NCBI RefSeq assembly: GCF_037975245.1
Contig: NC_092567.1
Location: 2,651,214-2,715,213 of the forward strand
Origin: Apostichopus japonicus
Lineage: Eukaryota; Echinodermata; Holothuroidea; Aspidochirotida; Stichopodidae
Length of the DNA stretch: 64,000 nucleotides
Direction: 5' to 3'
A program made the translations under genes and the position numbers. Positions 47,101-58,399 of the stretch are shown here, piece by piece (the stretch's first letter is position 1; every line of letters starts with the position of its first letter). Below the pieces are notes generated by a model. The model made no database searches and was not told where the DNA came from. It worked only from the letters and a program-made list of their open reading frames with translations.

Positions 47101-48345
47101 TAACAATCCGGTGTTCCTCCGCCTATATAGGACAAAAACCAAGTAACCTAACATGTCACAATTGTCCACAACAAGTACTCCAAGGTGTTGAAACCAGACA
47201 AGCACTTTGATAATCTGCAATTAGTAGACTAAAACATTACATAATTAAAATTAAGAGCGGAGAATCGATTGAGGAATATGCACAAATGCGTGATATTCCA
47301 AGATTTGATCTCTGCAAATGCAACCTGTATGTGTAATATATGCATTTCTTTTTTGTACCTGCAGCGGTGAAGAACATTTGAGTCAATACAAAGCTATATG
47401 TTATGTTCGTGGGAGAGGGGAATGGGTAAAATTATTTTCATATTTCCATTGTAACGCCGATACAAATGAGAATATCGATTTAAAACTCAAACATCACATC
47501 AATAACCGCGCACTAAAAGCCACTTATGTTACACAATTCATAGTATTTATTTAGCCTTCCAGAAACCATCACTCGATATTTACATAACAAACAAACAGTT
47601 TACAATATAGCTGATCAGCTGATATTGTTATCTATTGATACTTTGATCCAGTACAATGCTATATTCGCGTCTTCTATACTTCTACGCAACGAAAACGAAA
47701 CATTGATCATGACGGGGGCGGGGGGCTAAGTGTAACACCAATGACCTCTCTCCGTGACAGCTCCCTAAGTATACCAGGGTGCACCCATTGTGACAGCTCC
47801 CTAATTATACAAGGGAATCCTTTTTTGTGACAGCTAATATTAATATCAGGGAGCTCTGTTTGTGACAGCTCCCTGATAATACCAGGGAGTTATCACTGTA
47901 ACAGCTCCTTTATTATACCACATGTGGAGCTATAAACAGATGATTATACCAGGGAGCCCACTTTTAGACAGCTCATATTAATTCTAGGGAGCTCTTTTGT
48001 TACAGCTCCCTACCAGAGATTACTCTTTTCACCAGCTGCCTAATTATACCCTGGACCTCTCTGTGACAGCTCCCTAATTATATTAGGCAACCGTCTTTTT
48101 GACAGCTCATATTAATTCTAGGGAGCTCTGTTTGTGACAGCTCTCAAATAATACCAGGGAACTCTTTCTGTAACAGCTGCCTAATTATACCAAGGACCTC
48201 TCTGAGACAGCTCCTAATTTTACCAGGCAACCGTCTTTGTGGGAGCTATGTTTGTGACCGCTCCCTAACAACACCAGGGAGCTCTCTCTCCACCCCTCTC
48301 TCTCTCTCTCTCTCTCTGTAAAAGCTGCCTAATTATAGCAGGGAA
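47101..48345. repeat. Segmental duplication, copy B, ending in an AGCTCCC minisatellite
   Basis: The duplicate of 42981-43980, 4120 bp away. From about 47745 it becomes a minisatellite of roughly 35-50 bp imperfect units: (G/A)GGGAGCTCT, then GTGACAGCTCCCTAATTATACCA. Each unit is near-palindromic, because AGCTCCC and GGGAGCT pair, so every unit can fold into a hairpin. A (CT)n run lies near 48297-48317. The array is longer than in copy A. Confidence 0.85.
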
Positions 48346-48905
48346 CTCTCTCAAAGACAAAACAGACCCTGTAAATTAATAGTGACATTTTGAAAATAAG
48401 ACGTTATGGACATACAACCGTGCCTTTATATTGTAAATTAACATTCACCATTGGTTGTACATATAGAATAACAGTTGAATGCATTATAAACTGCATGACG
48501 CCAATAATGAATAATTTGTCTTTAATAGTGGGTATTATAACACCTTTGCATGAATGCACAATTACAAGTTATCACCGTTCTGTATCAACTAACAAACATC
48601 GGACACTGTTCAATTTGCATATTAATAAAAAAGTACTAACGAACAAATTATGCGGGTTATATTCTCGTTTGGTGATTTCTGTGTTGAATTATGCGCATCA
48701 TGTGTCTAATTAATTTAAAAGTTGGTAGAGTTACTTCATTTGATATCAAAGCATGTGTTTACTGGTTAAAAACTGTTGTTGTTTGGGCTAAAATTAACGT
48801 CACAGTGTTCACTATTTTCTCAAATACACAAAGTCGGTAAATGTAGTTGACTTAGCTCTGAAGCATGTACTAAAACTAAAATTAAACGTATAATAATTAG
48901 GTGAA
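48346..48905. other. Non-coding spacer
   Basis: No supported gene. A 107-codon plus ORF (48390-48713) has no motif, no splice context and AT-driven composition, and is judged chance. Confidence 0.4.
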
Positions 48906-49110
48906 CCCTTTAGAGGGGAATCGCTTCTCGGCCTTTTGGCTAAGATCATGTGTAGTATCTGTTCCCTTCGGGAATGGTGATACACACCTGACGATGATCA
49001 CAAAGTCACAGTCCCGATGCAAGGGGACTGGGGCTGAGAGCGGATCAGTCGTTTGGTAGTTTGGTTTTCGTGCCCAGGTTCTTTCCTGGGTGACTTTTTC
49101 TTAAAAAGTA
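48906..49110 (+). ncRNA. U2-headed structured RNA-like unit (unit 1)
   Basis: Positions 48920-48964 match the 5' end of U2 snRNA as I know it almost perfectly, starting ATCGCTTCTCGGCCTTTTGG and including the branch-site-pairing GTAGTA. I see one difference (CATGTG for CAAGTG). Beyond the first ~45 nt it no longer resembles U2. Three stems follow: TTCCC/GGGAA (48962-48974), AGTCCC/GGGACT (49010-49029), and CCCAGG/CCTGGG with a 6-nt loop (49073-49090), preceded by a T-rich GGTTTTCG that is loosely Sm-site-like and followed by a T-run. It may be a U2-derived pseudogene, a SINE with a U2 head, or an unusual small RNA gene. I cannot tell which. Confidence 0.55.
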
Positions 49111-49270
49111 CCCTTTAGAGGGGAATGGTGATACACACCAGCGATCACACGGAGATCACACAGTCACAGTCCCGATGCAAGGGGACTATGGTTGAGAGCG
49201 GATCAGTCGTTTGGTAGTTTGGTTTTCGTGCCCAGGTTCTTTTCTTGGTGTCTTTTCTTTAAAACGTACA
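49111..49270 (+). ncRNA. Headless duplicate of the U2-headed unit (unit 2)
   Basis: Begins with the same CCCTTTAGAGGGGAAT as unit 1 but jumps straight to GGTGATACACACC, lacking the U2-like head (48921-48974). The missing part is bounded by GGGAAT direct repeats in unit 1, so slippage or recombination between them explains the loss. The AGTCCC/GGGACT stem is kept. The last hairpin is weakened (CCCAGG against TCTTGG), which suggests relaxed selection on this copy. Confidence 0.6.
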
Positions 49271-49726
49271 CACATTGAAGCGTGTTGGTTTTAATTTACA
49301 CTAAATGGGTTGGTCACTGAAAAATTAATTGCATTAGAAGTAAAAGAATCGACAAACTTTGATAAAAGTAGGAATCGTTAACAGGAGAGAAGATATTCCT
49401 TTACAGAATTAACTCTTACTTTTTGATTCACGGTTCTAATATATTCATTTAAGAACGGCGCACCGTTTTTCACGAACTTCTGTTAAATTGCGACTTAATG
49501 CAGGCATCCTGGCTGCCGGTATTCTACTGTAAGAATACGGTTTTGTAACAGTGTGTTGGTAACATAAACCTCTCGCTGTCAGTGACATCTCCCTGCACCA
49601 GGCAACTATATCGGTGATAGCTACTTGCATGGCTTGAGGCAACACAGACACTACATTAGTATGGTTCCATCAGTGGAGCATATATGTTCTGAAGAGTGGG
49701 GGGGGGGGGGAATGATATTAGTAGAC
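49271..49726. other. Non-coding spacer
   Basis: No supported exon. A 68-codon minus ORF (49445-49651) shows no motif. The CACTACATTAGTATGGTTC phrase at about 49649 recurs at 53479, indicating another short dispersed repeat. Confidence 0.35.
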
Positions 49727-49835
49727 TATCTAAGCGGAGCACCACCATCAGTTGGCGCCGAGCGTACAAGAAAATTTTAGGCTTTACAAATTCCCAGATG
49801 GCCGGAAACGGTCCCCCGGAGTGTTTTAGGCTGCA
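49727..49835. mobile_element. Truncated core of the CAGG-ended element
   Basis: CTATCTAAGCGGAGCACCACC, GTTGGCGCC and GCGTACAAGAAAATTTTAGG match the cores at 1838, 2753 and 51468. No CAGGGGCGTATCC terminus is seen on either side, so this is an internal fragment. Confidence 0.75.
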
Positions 49836-51278
49836 TGAGTTCAGCTTTGAAATATAAATTTCATGTATGCAATTCCTCAATTACTGAGAAAATATTCAAT
49901 CTAGGAAAAAAGTAATACATGTCAGATGAGTTGAGATGGTACAATAATCATAATGAATTTCATTTATTCTGTCTGCCATGCTCCCGTATTCACCTTTCTG
50001 TATCTCTATTACCTTTGTCCATCACCCCATCCATAGTCCATACATTTCATTACTCAAGTGCCTCACCGTCCATAGTCGGTGCTGTGATCAATATAGACGG
50101 TTCTCTGTAACAATCCCTTCCTGGTGGCTAATGGCTATCAGTGATCGTCGGCTTGCATTCTATATACACTACAAACAGCAAAATGTAACCTATAATCGTC
50201 CGATATAGAACGCACCTGGGCGTCAAAGCCTTATTACAATAAAGAACAAGTTAAGTGGTTAAGTGGAATACTTTTTGACATATAATGCCCTTTTTAGAAA
50301 CACCTAATTTTTGAGCGCCTGATGTGTATAGTGTTCAAATCATGAACGCTATACAGTACTGTTCAAATGCTTTACGCTACAGCGCTCAAATTGTGAACGC
50401 TAGCGTTCACATTTAAAACGCAACAGATATATGTAAGTGTTTAAAGAGGCATTTAGACGTCAACACGATGCAAGCTCTTCAAGTAGGCTAGGCATATCCC
50501 TTCATCCTCAACATGTTCTGACGCCCCGACTCGTTATATCATAGGCCTATATTTGTTATATTTTGTTGTTGTTTGTTTGCAGTGTATGAAACCCTGGAGT
50601 GAGAACAGCTTGCAAAAATACTGAGGTTGAAACCTCAGTATTTTGACCTAACCTAATTTTAACTTAACTTTAATTTATTTTAATTTGAACTTATTTTTTT
50701 TTTTATATCTGACTGGAAATTGGGGGGGGGGGGTGATTGTGTAGACCATACCCCCTTGACCAAAAAGTGGGGGATATATCCCCCCATCCCCCAGGGATAC
50801 GAATTTTGTTTTCCCAAACAGGTTTGCAATTGCGTCTAAATAGGCGCTCATGATTGGTCGGAAAAGTTACGTCATCACGATAGAAACCTTTACTTCCAGG
50901 AAACCAAAGTGTCTGCGTCCATTCGTTGGAACGAAGATATACCCATTCAAAATTACCCGAAGCTTTTCGTTGTAGATGTATTTGGAATTGGTTTAGACAT
51001 ATTGAGCACACTAGTATGGTATGATCATCTACTTTGATCGAAGTTTTCTGTGAAGGCATTAATCGATAACATCGCACAGTGAAATGTTCGTACAGGATAC
51101 ATCACACATGCGCTGGTGGCCTATATGTATTATAACTGTGTAAACAGTGTAGTGACTGAAAAATATCATACTGTAGCATGAAGGGCTCATAATTGACGCA
51201 ATTAAGGATTTGATCAAAGATGTATATCAAGGAAAAATCCAAATCACTCAGCTCTATGTGTTTTTCATATGTGTAGTT
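49836..51278. other. Non-coding spacer with a short inverted partner at 53.4 kb
   Basis: No supported gene. TTTTCCCAAACAGGTTTGCAATTGCG at 50809-50834 has an inverted near-copy at 53375-53400. The surrounding text includes ATTGG and TGACGTCA/TTACGTCA words on both sides. A 124-codon minus ORF (50703-51077) overlaps this repeat and has no recognisable domain. Confidence 0.4.
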
Positions 51279-52533
51279 CAGGGGCGTATCCAGGATTTTC
51301 CAATAGGGGGGGCGTCAGGCATGAATGATCGCCGTCCTGGGGGGTGGGTCTAAGGGGAGGGGGTGGACAATTTTTGCTTTCGAAGAAGGGCTGAAATGCA
51401 AAATGGTGCCATATGCATGGGCGGCGATCCGTACTTCCGAATGGGGGGGGGGGATATGACCTTGTTGACTATCTAAGCGTAGCGCCACCATGGGTTGGCG
51501 CGAAGCGTACAAGAAAATTTTGGGATTAACAAACCCTCTAGATGGCCGGAAACGGCACTTCCCGAGGTTTCCAAGCGGCATATACCCAACTTTAAAATAG
51601 GGATGTCATGTCCGAAATATCTCATGATCAGGATCCAAAATACCTTTTTTTTAATTTCGGGTGTTATTTTGGGAAAATTGCCCCTGTCAATCTTGTTTCA
51701 GGCGCAACGTTAGAATGTTCGAGAGCTCTTTTATATTATTCGATGAAGAAAATGGCCTCATGCAAGCTATTATAGGCCTATATACATGCAATACACAATT
51801 ACACATAGTTACATTCCTAGGTACCGATTGCTAGGGCATCCAGGTGAAACGTGTATTAAGCATTACCCTGGTAACATGAGATTCTCAGCTGTTCGAGGGA
51901 ACATGTACGTGTGTAGGCCTACTATAGGGCCTATATGAATACTATGAGGGTGCATATATGTACTATATCAATACCGTGTGCGCAATAATACATTTTGTTG
52001 TTATAGGGCCAATGAAGCCTACAGTCAACTATTCTTGCTTTATAAAGACGCTTTATTTGAAAAGATCGCACTGCGTTTATGGGTAGGCGAGAAATGAAGC
52101 TAAAAAAGAGCCGTACAACGATGATGCATAAATGTAGGCATGAAAATATCCTTATCCCCCTTCCCCCCAGGATCGCCACCCATGGCCATATGTGATCCAT
52201 TTTTCGACCTTAATAATAAGCAACATTTCCAGTAAATATGGACACAAAATGCACAATTTAGTATGGCTGGCATGTCACTTAGTGCTTATAGTGATAATAC
52301 AAACACAATAACCATCTATGTTTCTAAAACTATTATGCCGCCGAACTTCGCCAGAACCTTTTTCTGTCAAACAAAAAATAAAGCATACGGGAGGGGGGGG
52401 GGGTTGAGCGATCACCGACATCTCACTTAAAGGTCGTCATCAATTTTTTTATTGTTTTGGCTAAACTTTTTTTTTTTTGGTGACGGCCAATAGGAGGGCG
52501 CGCGCCTGTTGCGCCCCCCTGGATACGCCCCTG
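51279..52533. mobile_element. Complete CAGG-ended non-autonomous DNA element
   Basis: Perfect 16-bp terminal inverted repeats: CAGGGGCGTATCCAGG at 51279-51294 and CCTGGATACGCCCCTG at 52518-52533. The flanks are GTAGTT on both sides, an exact 6-bp target duplication. Inside are the family core (51468-51530: CTATCTAAGCGTAGCGCCACC, TTGGCGCGAAGCG, TACAAGAAAATTTT), G-runs and a GGCGCGCGCC palindrome near the right end. No transposase ORF is present, so it must have moved with enzyme from elsewhere. The intact ends suggest a fairly young insertion. I do not assign a superfamily. Confidence 0.88.
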
Positions 52534-53975
52534 GTAGTTCCTCAGAAATGTTATGATCTCAAAATATTAAGGTTCTGTGCTTATGCACAGTACAATTGAG
52601 CAGAATTTGACCACAAAATGTCTGCCGTGTCAAGTTCTATCATACCCCTAATATTGACACATTCGTCGATTAGCTAACTGTAGTCCAGGCCTTAGTATAC
52701 ATCCATTGACTTTAGATGCTGTTTGCTATGCTCTGAGCCTCTAAGCGCAGATAAGTCAGGTCCCAGAGAGTAGTTTTATCATGTTGAGGTAATGTTGGTT
52801 ATTTTTAGGATGTAAGATTTCCAAATGCCCCCAAAACGTGCAAAAATTGGGGTGGGGGGAGGGTGTTAAAAGCTTAAAAAATACCACAATTTGGTCAGCA
52901 AATAGCTGAAATGGATTCAAACTCATGAAAAATGTAATTCTGCTTGACTGCAAAAAGTTTAGGTGGCCTGCTGTATCGTTGCTAGTAATAATTGAAGGTG
53001 CGTCAATTACGGGGGTACGTCAATTATGAAGCCTTGACTACACTAAACTGTTTGTGTATATTCATTCAAGACTCGTGAAGTTGATTTTAGTGTGGGCCTA
53101 CCCATTCCACGAAACAAATTCCGATTGCAGTAGAACGGCTCACAAATCTTGAATAACGTAAACACGAACCCAATAGAATGTAGCGTATGTATCATAAGTA
53201 AGGTCAACGTGTGATTCAAGCATTAAAAATAAAGTTAGGGAACTTAGGGCGTTTGATGGACCGTTACAAGACTTAATTAAGTGTCAGTGTGTAATTCAGT
53301 GCATGTCTTCGAACTTCGAAGCGATGCCCATTATTTATGCTGACGTCACGAGCAATCTGATTGGCGGAAAACTCCGTAATTGCAAACCTGTTTGGGAAAA
53401 AAAAAATCGCCCCCGGGATGTGCGCCCCATGTTTCGATGTTTTCGATAACCATACTTTACAACCCCTGCAAGGGTTGTCACTACATTAGTATGGTTCGAT
53501 GACAATGCACTCCAACATATATGGCTTGTTGTTCCAGGTTTAATTCAATCATTTGAAGCATTTAACTTTTATTTAAAGTATTGGAAGACTTGCTACTTAT
53601 TCGTAACGGAAGAATCTGAAATTCCAAAAATTAACACTCCATGTGTTTATGTTGAAGTATACGTTCAATATTATCAATACATCATCAGTATAATAAGAGT
53701 TTTAGCGCAATTTGGCAAATGCAGAGATTATTCTGATTGGTTTAAATATACTATGACATCATTGCAATTATCCTCAATACACCACTGTATATTCATTAGC
53801 TAGGAAAACCATCCGTCTTCTTTAAACCTAAATTTTTAAGATTTAAAGTGGCTGAAATAATAAGTTTTCAATGACAGTCAATGGAAAACAAAACTACTAT
53901 GAAAAAGTAAACGGTTCCTAATTTAGGTGTAGGTAAAAAAAATGTAAAAGGCTGTTTATTTATTAGCTAACTTAC
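52534..53975. other. Non-coding, downstream intron of the NACHT exon
   Basis: No supported exon on either strand. It contains the inverted partner (53375-53400) of the 50.8-kb segment and the start of the intron following the NACHT exon (donor GTAAGT at 53975-53970). Confidence 0.4.
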
Positions 53976-55453
53976 ATTATTTTTAGATGCAATCTCCAGC
54001 AACTGTGTCGTCGATCTTTGAAGAAGAGCGCTGTCGTATTCCTTTATCCTAACTTCACGCGAGCAGAGCTCTTCCACCGAATCTATAATGTCGTTGACGT
54101 CACCAGTTTGTTCCAGGATACAGAGGATGGCAAAATTATCCCCGCCTGGTAATCCCTTCAAATGGTTGATGAGTTTCTTTCCAGCATTGGGATCCAGACC
54201 ACAGGCGAATCTAAACAGGTACTGAAGATCAAATGGATCTAAGAACCTGAGATTATCGGAGAGATTGTGTGCGTTCTTTAGAAGAGTGACAAGGTGGTGG
54301 GCTGCATACCATTCACAGAATAGTTTATGATAAAAACGGACCATAGTTGTAATAGAATCATCGCTCACTTCATCTTCTTCGACCAAAATGCCAATTGAAA
54401 TATACTGGTTATAAGATTCTGGCCCGACTCTTTGACAAAATCCAGTCTTAATCCATGACAATTGTTGGTTTTTCTTGTTTAATCCTTCGAAAGCTATTTT
54501 GTCCAGCTCATGATGTTCCATTTCATGAAGATAGAACTTGTTGCTTCTATTGTCTTTAAATTTCTGTTTCAGATGGTCGTAAAAACATCTAATCATGTAT
54601 TTGAAGAACTGTGTGACAGACTTGAACTTCATGAAGTCTCTCTGATCATGAGCCATGTGGGCAAACATCACGAATATGAGAGGCACCTGGCAAAGATCAG
54701 CAAGGATGGAGTTTTCATAGAGCCATCGTTTTATTCCTTCCACTGCCTCATCGTTGTTACCTACTACGGCCTTGCGAATGTACTCGTCCCTAGCTTTATC
54801 ATCGAACCCTGTTAGTTTGGCCCCCTTAGTTTCTTTTCTAAGACATTCTGGAAGATATCTTGTCGTTAAGCTGACATCAAAGTCTGCAAACAGTTCCATC
54901 TTGATGATCTTGTGTACATCGTCATTATCATTGCTGTCCCTGCCAGGATACTCATCATATCCATCCAAAATAATGTGGACGGACGAGCAACTGTGAATTA
55001 TCTTTTCAATCTCATGTTTGCTAACACGGGGTTCGTGGAAGAGAAGAAATGACTTAATCGCTTTGTAGAGAGACTTTACACTTCCAAGTTGTCTTAACCG
55101 AAGAAGAATTAGTATCTCTACATTGTTCATTGGGGAATCCGATACGCCATTGCACCAATCGTAGGCCAGCTGAAGGGTTAACGTCGACTTACCATACCCG
55201 GGCTCTCCTTGTATAATGCGTCTTTTGGATTTAAACCGAAAGTCAGTATAAATACTTTTGTAAGATTCCAAACGCTCCCATGATCCTCTGGTGCCTGGCG
55301 TTGGCTCTGGTGCCAGACAAACTTCAACGCCCCCTTCTACAAAGACCTTGTCCACACAATAAAGTCTATCTTTTATATATGGCAGGGGTTGAATCGCATC
55401 ATATTGGCTTTCATATGTCTTTTTGAGACCTTCTATCAGAAATTGTTTCTTCT
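53976..55453 (-). CDS. NACHT-domain exon of an NLR-like innate immune receptor
   Basis: NACHT NTPases of the NLR family sense microbial or danger signals in the cytoplasm and oligomerise on nucleotide exchange. This 1478-nt exon is open throughout (492 full codons). Numbered from the likely start at 55715, it shows the Walker A loop GEPGYGKST (91-99), the Walker B IILDGYDE (169-176) with the DGYDE form typical of NACHT proteins, a sensor-like SLTTRYLPE (203-211), and a winged-helix-region motif FYHKLFCEWYAAHHL (382-396). Splice borders are clear: TTTTTTTGTTTAG before it (phase 1 in) and AATAAT|GTAAGT after it (phase 0 out). The apparent ATG at 55475 lies in the intron. LRRs are not in this exon and must be downstream. 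Catalytic motifs are intact, with no sign of decay. Confidence 0.95.
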
Positions 55454-55690
55454 CTAAACAAAAAAACAGAAACAATATGTGTAAATGTTACCATGTATGA
55501 CTTCATGTGACGAACAATAAATTAGTGACACACATGGAAACACCTAAATCTTAATTGTCTATTCGTTATTGATATTACAATTTTGTTACTGTTCTCTGTG
55601 TTATTAAGACGACAGAGTGGAAGGATGTTACATTTTTTAACAAAAGAAAATAAAGATACGCAAATGGAAGTCAGAGTTCAAGGCAACTAC

Positions 55691-55789
55691 CTTGAAGATC
55701 AGGATTCAGCTCCATTATCACGTGATTTACTTCAGACGAAGCGTAAAGGTGTCGTGTGAGTACAGCCCCTGCCCATCGTTTCCAAGAAT
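55691..55789 (-). CDS. Start-codon exon of the NLR-like gene
   Basis: A CATATCTTTAAAACAG acceptor and a CAAG|GTAGTT donor give a 99-nt exon leaving in phase 1, the phase the NACHT exon needs; the junction codon becomes GAG. The single open frame contains ATG at 55715-55713 in a good context (A at -3, G at +4), giving MELNPDLQ followed by EKKQFLIEGLKK of the next exon. The frame is also open upstream of the ATG (SWKRWAGAVLTRHLYASSEV...), so translation could start earlier. With the ATG here the protein has almost nothing before the NACHT region, so no death-fold domain is visible. Confidence 0.6.
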
Positions 55790-56180
55790 CTGTTTTAAAG
55801 ATATGAGCAAAATAGGGAATATAAATAATTACATCGTTCCGTTAACCGTCAAGATATATACTGCAATGTTTTAATGTTGCATATGATTTGGTTCAATGTG
55901 TTGTTAATGAAAATGTGTTGGGAAAGAATATTTTATTCCAAGGAGGTGCAATGATTAGTACACGACAAGAGAAACCAAGACAATTTTCAGACCAATACCC
56001 CTATGATGCCTAACTCTATGCTACGTGTTACAATCATTTATTATTCCAAACAGTAATACCCATCAAAACCCGGAATATCGCTTACAAGATACTTAAAGAA
56101 AGTAACAAGGGTTAATCTTATGTTGAATTACCATCTTGTTGAACCTAAAGAGAAAAGTAAATCAACTGAAACTGACTTAC

Positions 56181-56249
56181 GATTTGCCCTTCATGTCTTC
56201 ATCTAATCATTGATCGTGTTGTTACGAGTCCATACGCAGGTTTGTCCAC
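56181..56249 (-). other. Candidate 5' UTR exon of the NLR-like gene
   Basis: A GTAAGT donor (56180-56175) follows GGGCAAATC on the minus strand, and an AATTGACAG acceptor or an upstream start could begin it. In the phase needed by 55789 it contains a TGA and no in-frame ATG after it, consistent with untranslated leader. Confidence 0.28.
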
Positions 56250-58399
56250 CTGTCAATTGAATAGAAAAATTCATTTAAAAAGACACTTCATAAGTTACCA
56301 TTAACTGTTACCCAATACAATATTACTTGTAAGTTGTATTCAAAGCTGAATGAAATTTTCCTTATCTCCAACCAATATAGACAAGTCGGCCCAACCCCGG
56401 CTCGATCTGACCCTTTTCCAGTTACAGTATGTGTAAATAACTTTTTTACGCAATGTCGATTAAAATAATCAAGCCTCAATGACTTATTGTGACGATGTAT
56501 GAACGTTGCATCAAAGACATTATAAACTGAAGCAAATGGTCAAAAGGACAGAGAAATAGTTTTCAACGACAAAAATACTGTGGTAATAATGTACTTTTTA
56601 TTCTAGCAACTCTCAACGCAGAGTGAATAAACATACTGTGAGATGAGAGTTTTTGTTATTTTTCGCTAAATATTTTTTTTTATTCCAGTGATAAATTGCT
56701 CTTAAACTATTGCTTCAGGATACTTGATCGTTTCAGAGGTTATTATGCCCAGTCCAAAAGATACAAAATACGATTACAACGTTTACAATGCTTTCCTGTA
56801 ATATATTTGCAAGTTGTACAGCTATATCAAGTTGCTACTTCATGCTGCGATTCAGCACGAGGAAGGATTTGATGCAATTATTTTACCAACTTAACCATCT
56901 GAGAGCTGTGAGGGCATTTAACTATAATGTTTAGTATTAAGTTCTTACAACTTACAAATTTCAGGTTTCTATATTTTGTCTTAATATTAATTTATGAGGT
57001 TTGTTAAGTTGCTCTGATGTACAAAAAAATAGTCTTTTACAGATTATAACTCAAAACGCGTCACGTTTAAAAAAAAATGATAACTGTTGTTTTAATAGAA
57101 GAGTTATGGTACCACCCTGTTTGTACAAACATTTCAGGAGGATATTTTGCCCTATTATTAAATGAAGAACCCTCAAACTTTGGGATGTTACAAATCAAAA
57201 AACAATTTCCTGTTGTGATGTTCCATATTTGTGTGAGCCTGGATATTGTACTTCAAGTTCATTCAATTAAATAATCTGCAAAATCCATTGTCACATAAAC
57301 AAATACTAGTTACAATGTACTGTCTGCTTCTGGTTTAATTCACTTAAAAGACATTACTTTACAATAAATATCAATAGACACATATATGTACAGTGTGTAT
57401 TAGAATTTGCAAATTTCTCAAGAAAGGCAGTAAGTCAATAAAATGATATTTGTTCCAAAGTAAAAAGTATAACCTTTAGGTATGTAGTTTGTAAACCATT
57501 TTTTTCAGTTCAGTACATGTCCAGACGAGTCAGTTGTACAACATTATTTTAAGGTTAGTTAAAAATGAGCTCATGTGCGAAATGGTTCTCAAAAAAGCAT
57601 ATTAGGTCATTCCGTGTCAAATCACGATTGGCTGTTACTAGACCCTATCCAAACATTACCACCTTCATTGCATGATCAGAGCGCCGAGAATACGCATATT
57701 CTGACTATTATTATCCCACTTCGAAATTCTGCAATTTGTATTATGTATTACTGTATTTAGTTTGTAAATTCCACTAATGGATATCATATCATTTATCTTA
57801 CAAAAGTGTACATTAAAAGTTCTTTGTTATGATACTAGTTATATTTGTATTGCAAAGGTGAAGTGTATATTATATGCCCTGCAAAATTAATATTACCCAA
57901 CGCTGGGGTCGGTGGAATTCTAACAAAAATATGGTTCAGGGTTTGGTCATTCTGCAATTACATTGACAATAACCCATATGCGTGTGGTGGTTAAAAACTA
58001 CGTCAATTCAGTTTGCCTCAAATATTGGTTAAGGGGTCTAATCAGTACACTGAGTCAAACCTTTTGTTACTGTATTTTCATTTAAAATTGGGAAATTATC
58101 ATCTGCAAAGGACTAGAATTATGTCGCGTTTTACGAGATTAAAACGTGCTAGGGCCTAAATGCACCAGCATCGATAAAAGAGATAAATACATTTTGTGCG
58201 GGTAATTTGTGTCGAAGGTAAATGCCAATGTATTGAGACGAAAACCAGCAGCAGGATTAGGTTATATTGAGAGATTCAATGTTTTCATCAACATTTGCTA
58301 TAACAGTCGTTAGGTTAAAAGAACATACATTATAACAGATTACAACACATTGAGAACACCACAATATTTTTGCCGTATGTATTCAAAGTATACGTGGTT
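56250..58399. other. Non-coding, upstream of the NLR-like gene
   Basis: No supported exon. The promoter of the NLR-like gene would lie in the left part, but I see no decisive core promoter motif. ORFs of 60-65 codons lack support. Confidence 0.4.

Noticed and set aside
48390-48713. 107-codon plus-strand ORF
   Set aside because: No homology-like motif, no splice signals, and residue use follows AT content.
50703-51077. 124-codon minus-strand ORF
   Set aside because: It overlaps a repeated segment that has an inverted copy at 53.4 kb, includes a poly-C run, and shows neither splice context nor a recognisable domain. It could be revisited if transcripts exist.
54510-54996. Plus-strand ORFs opposite the NACHT exon
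   Set aside because: Antisense shadows of a clearly coding minus-strand exon.
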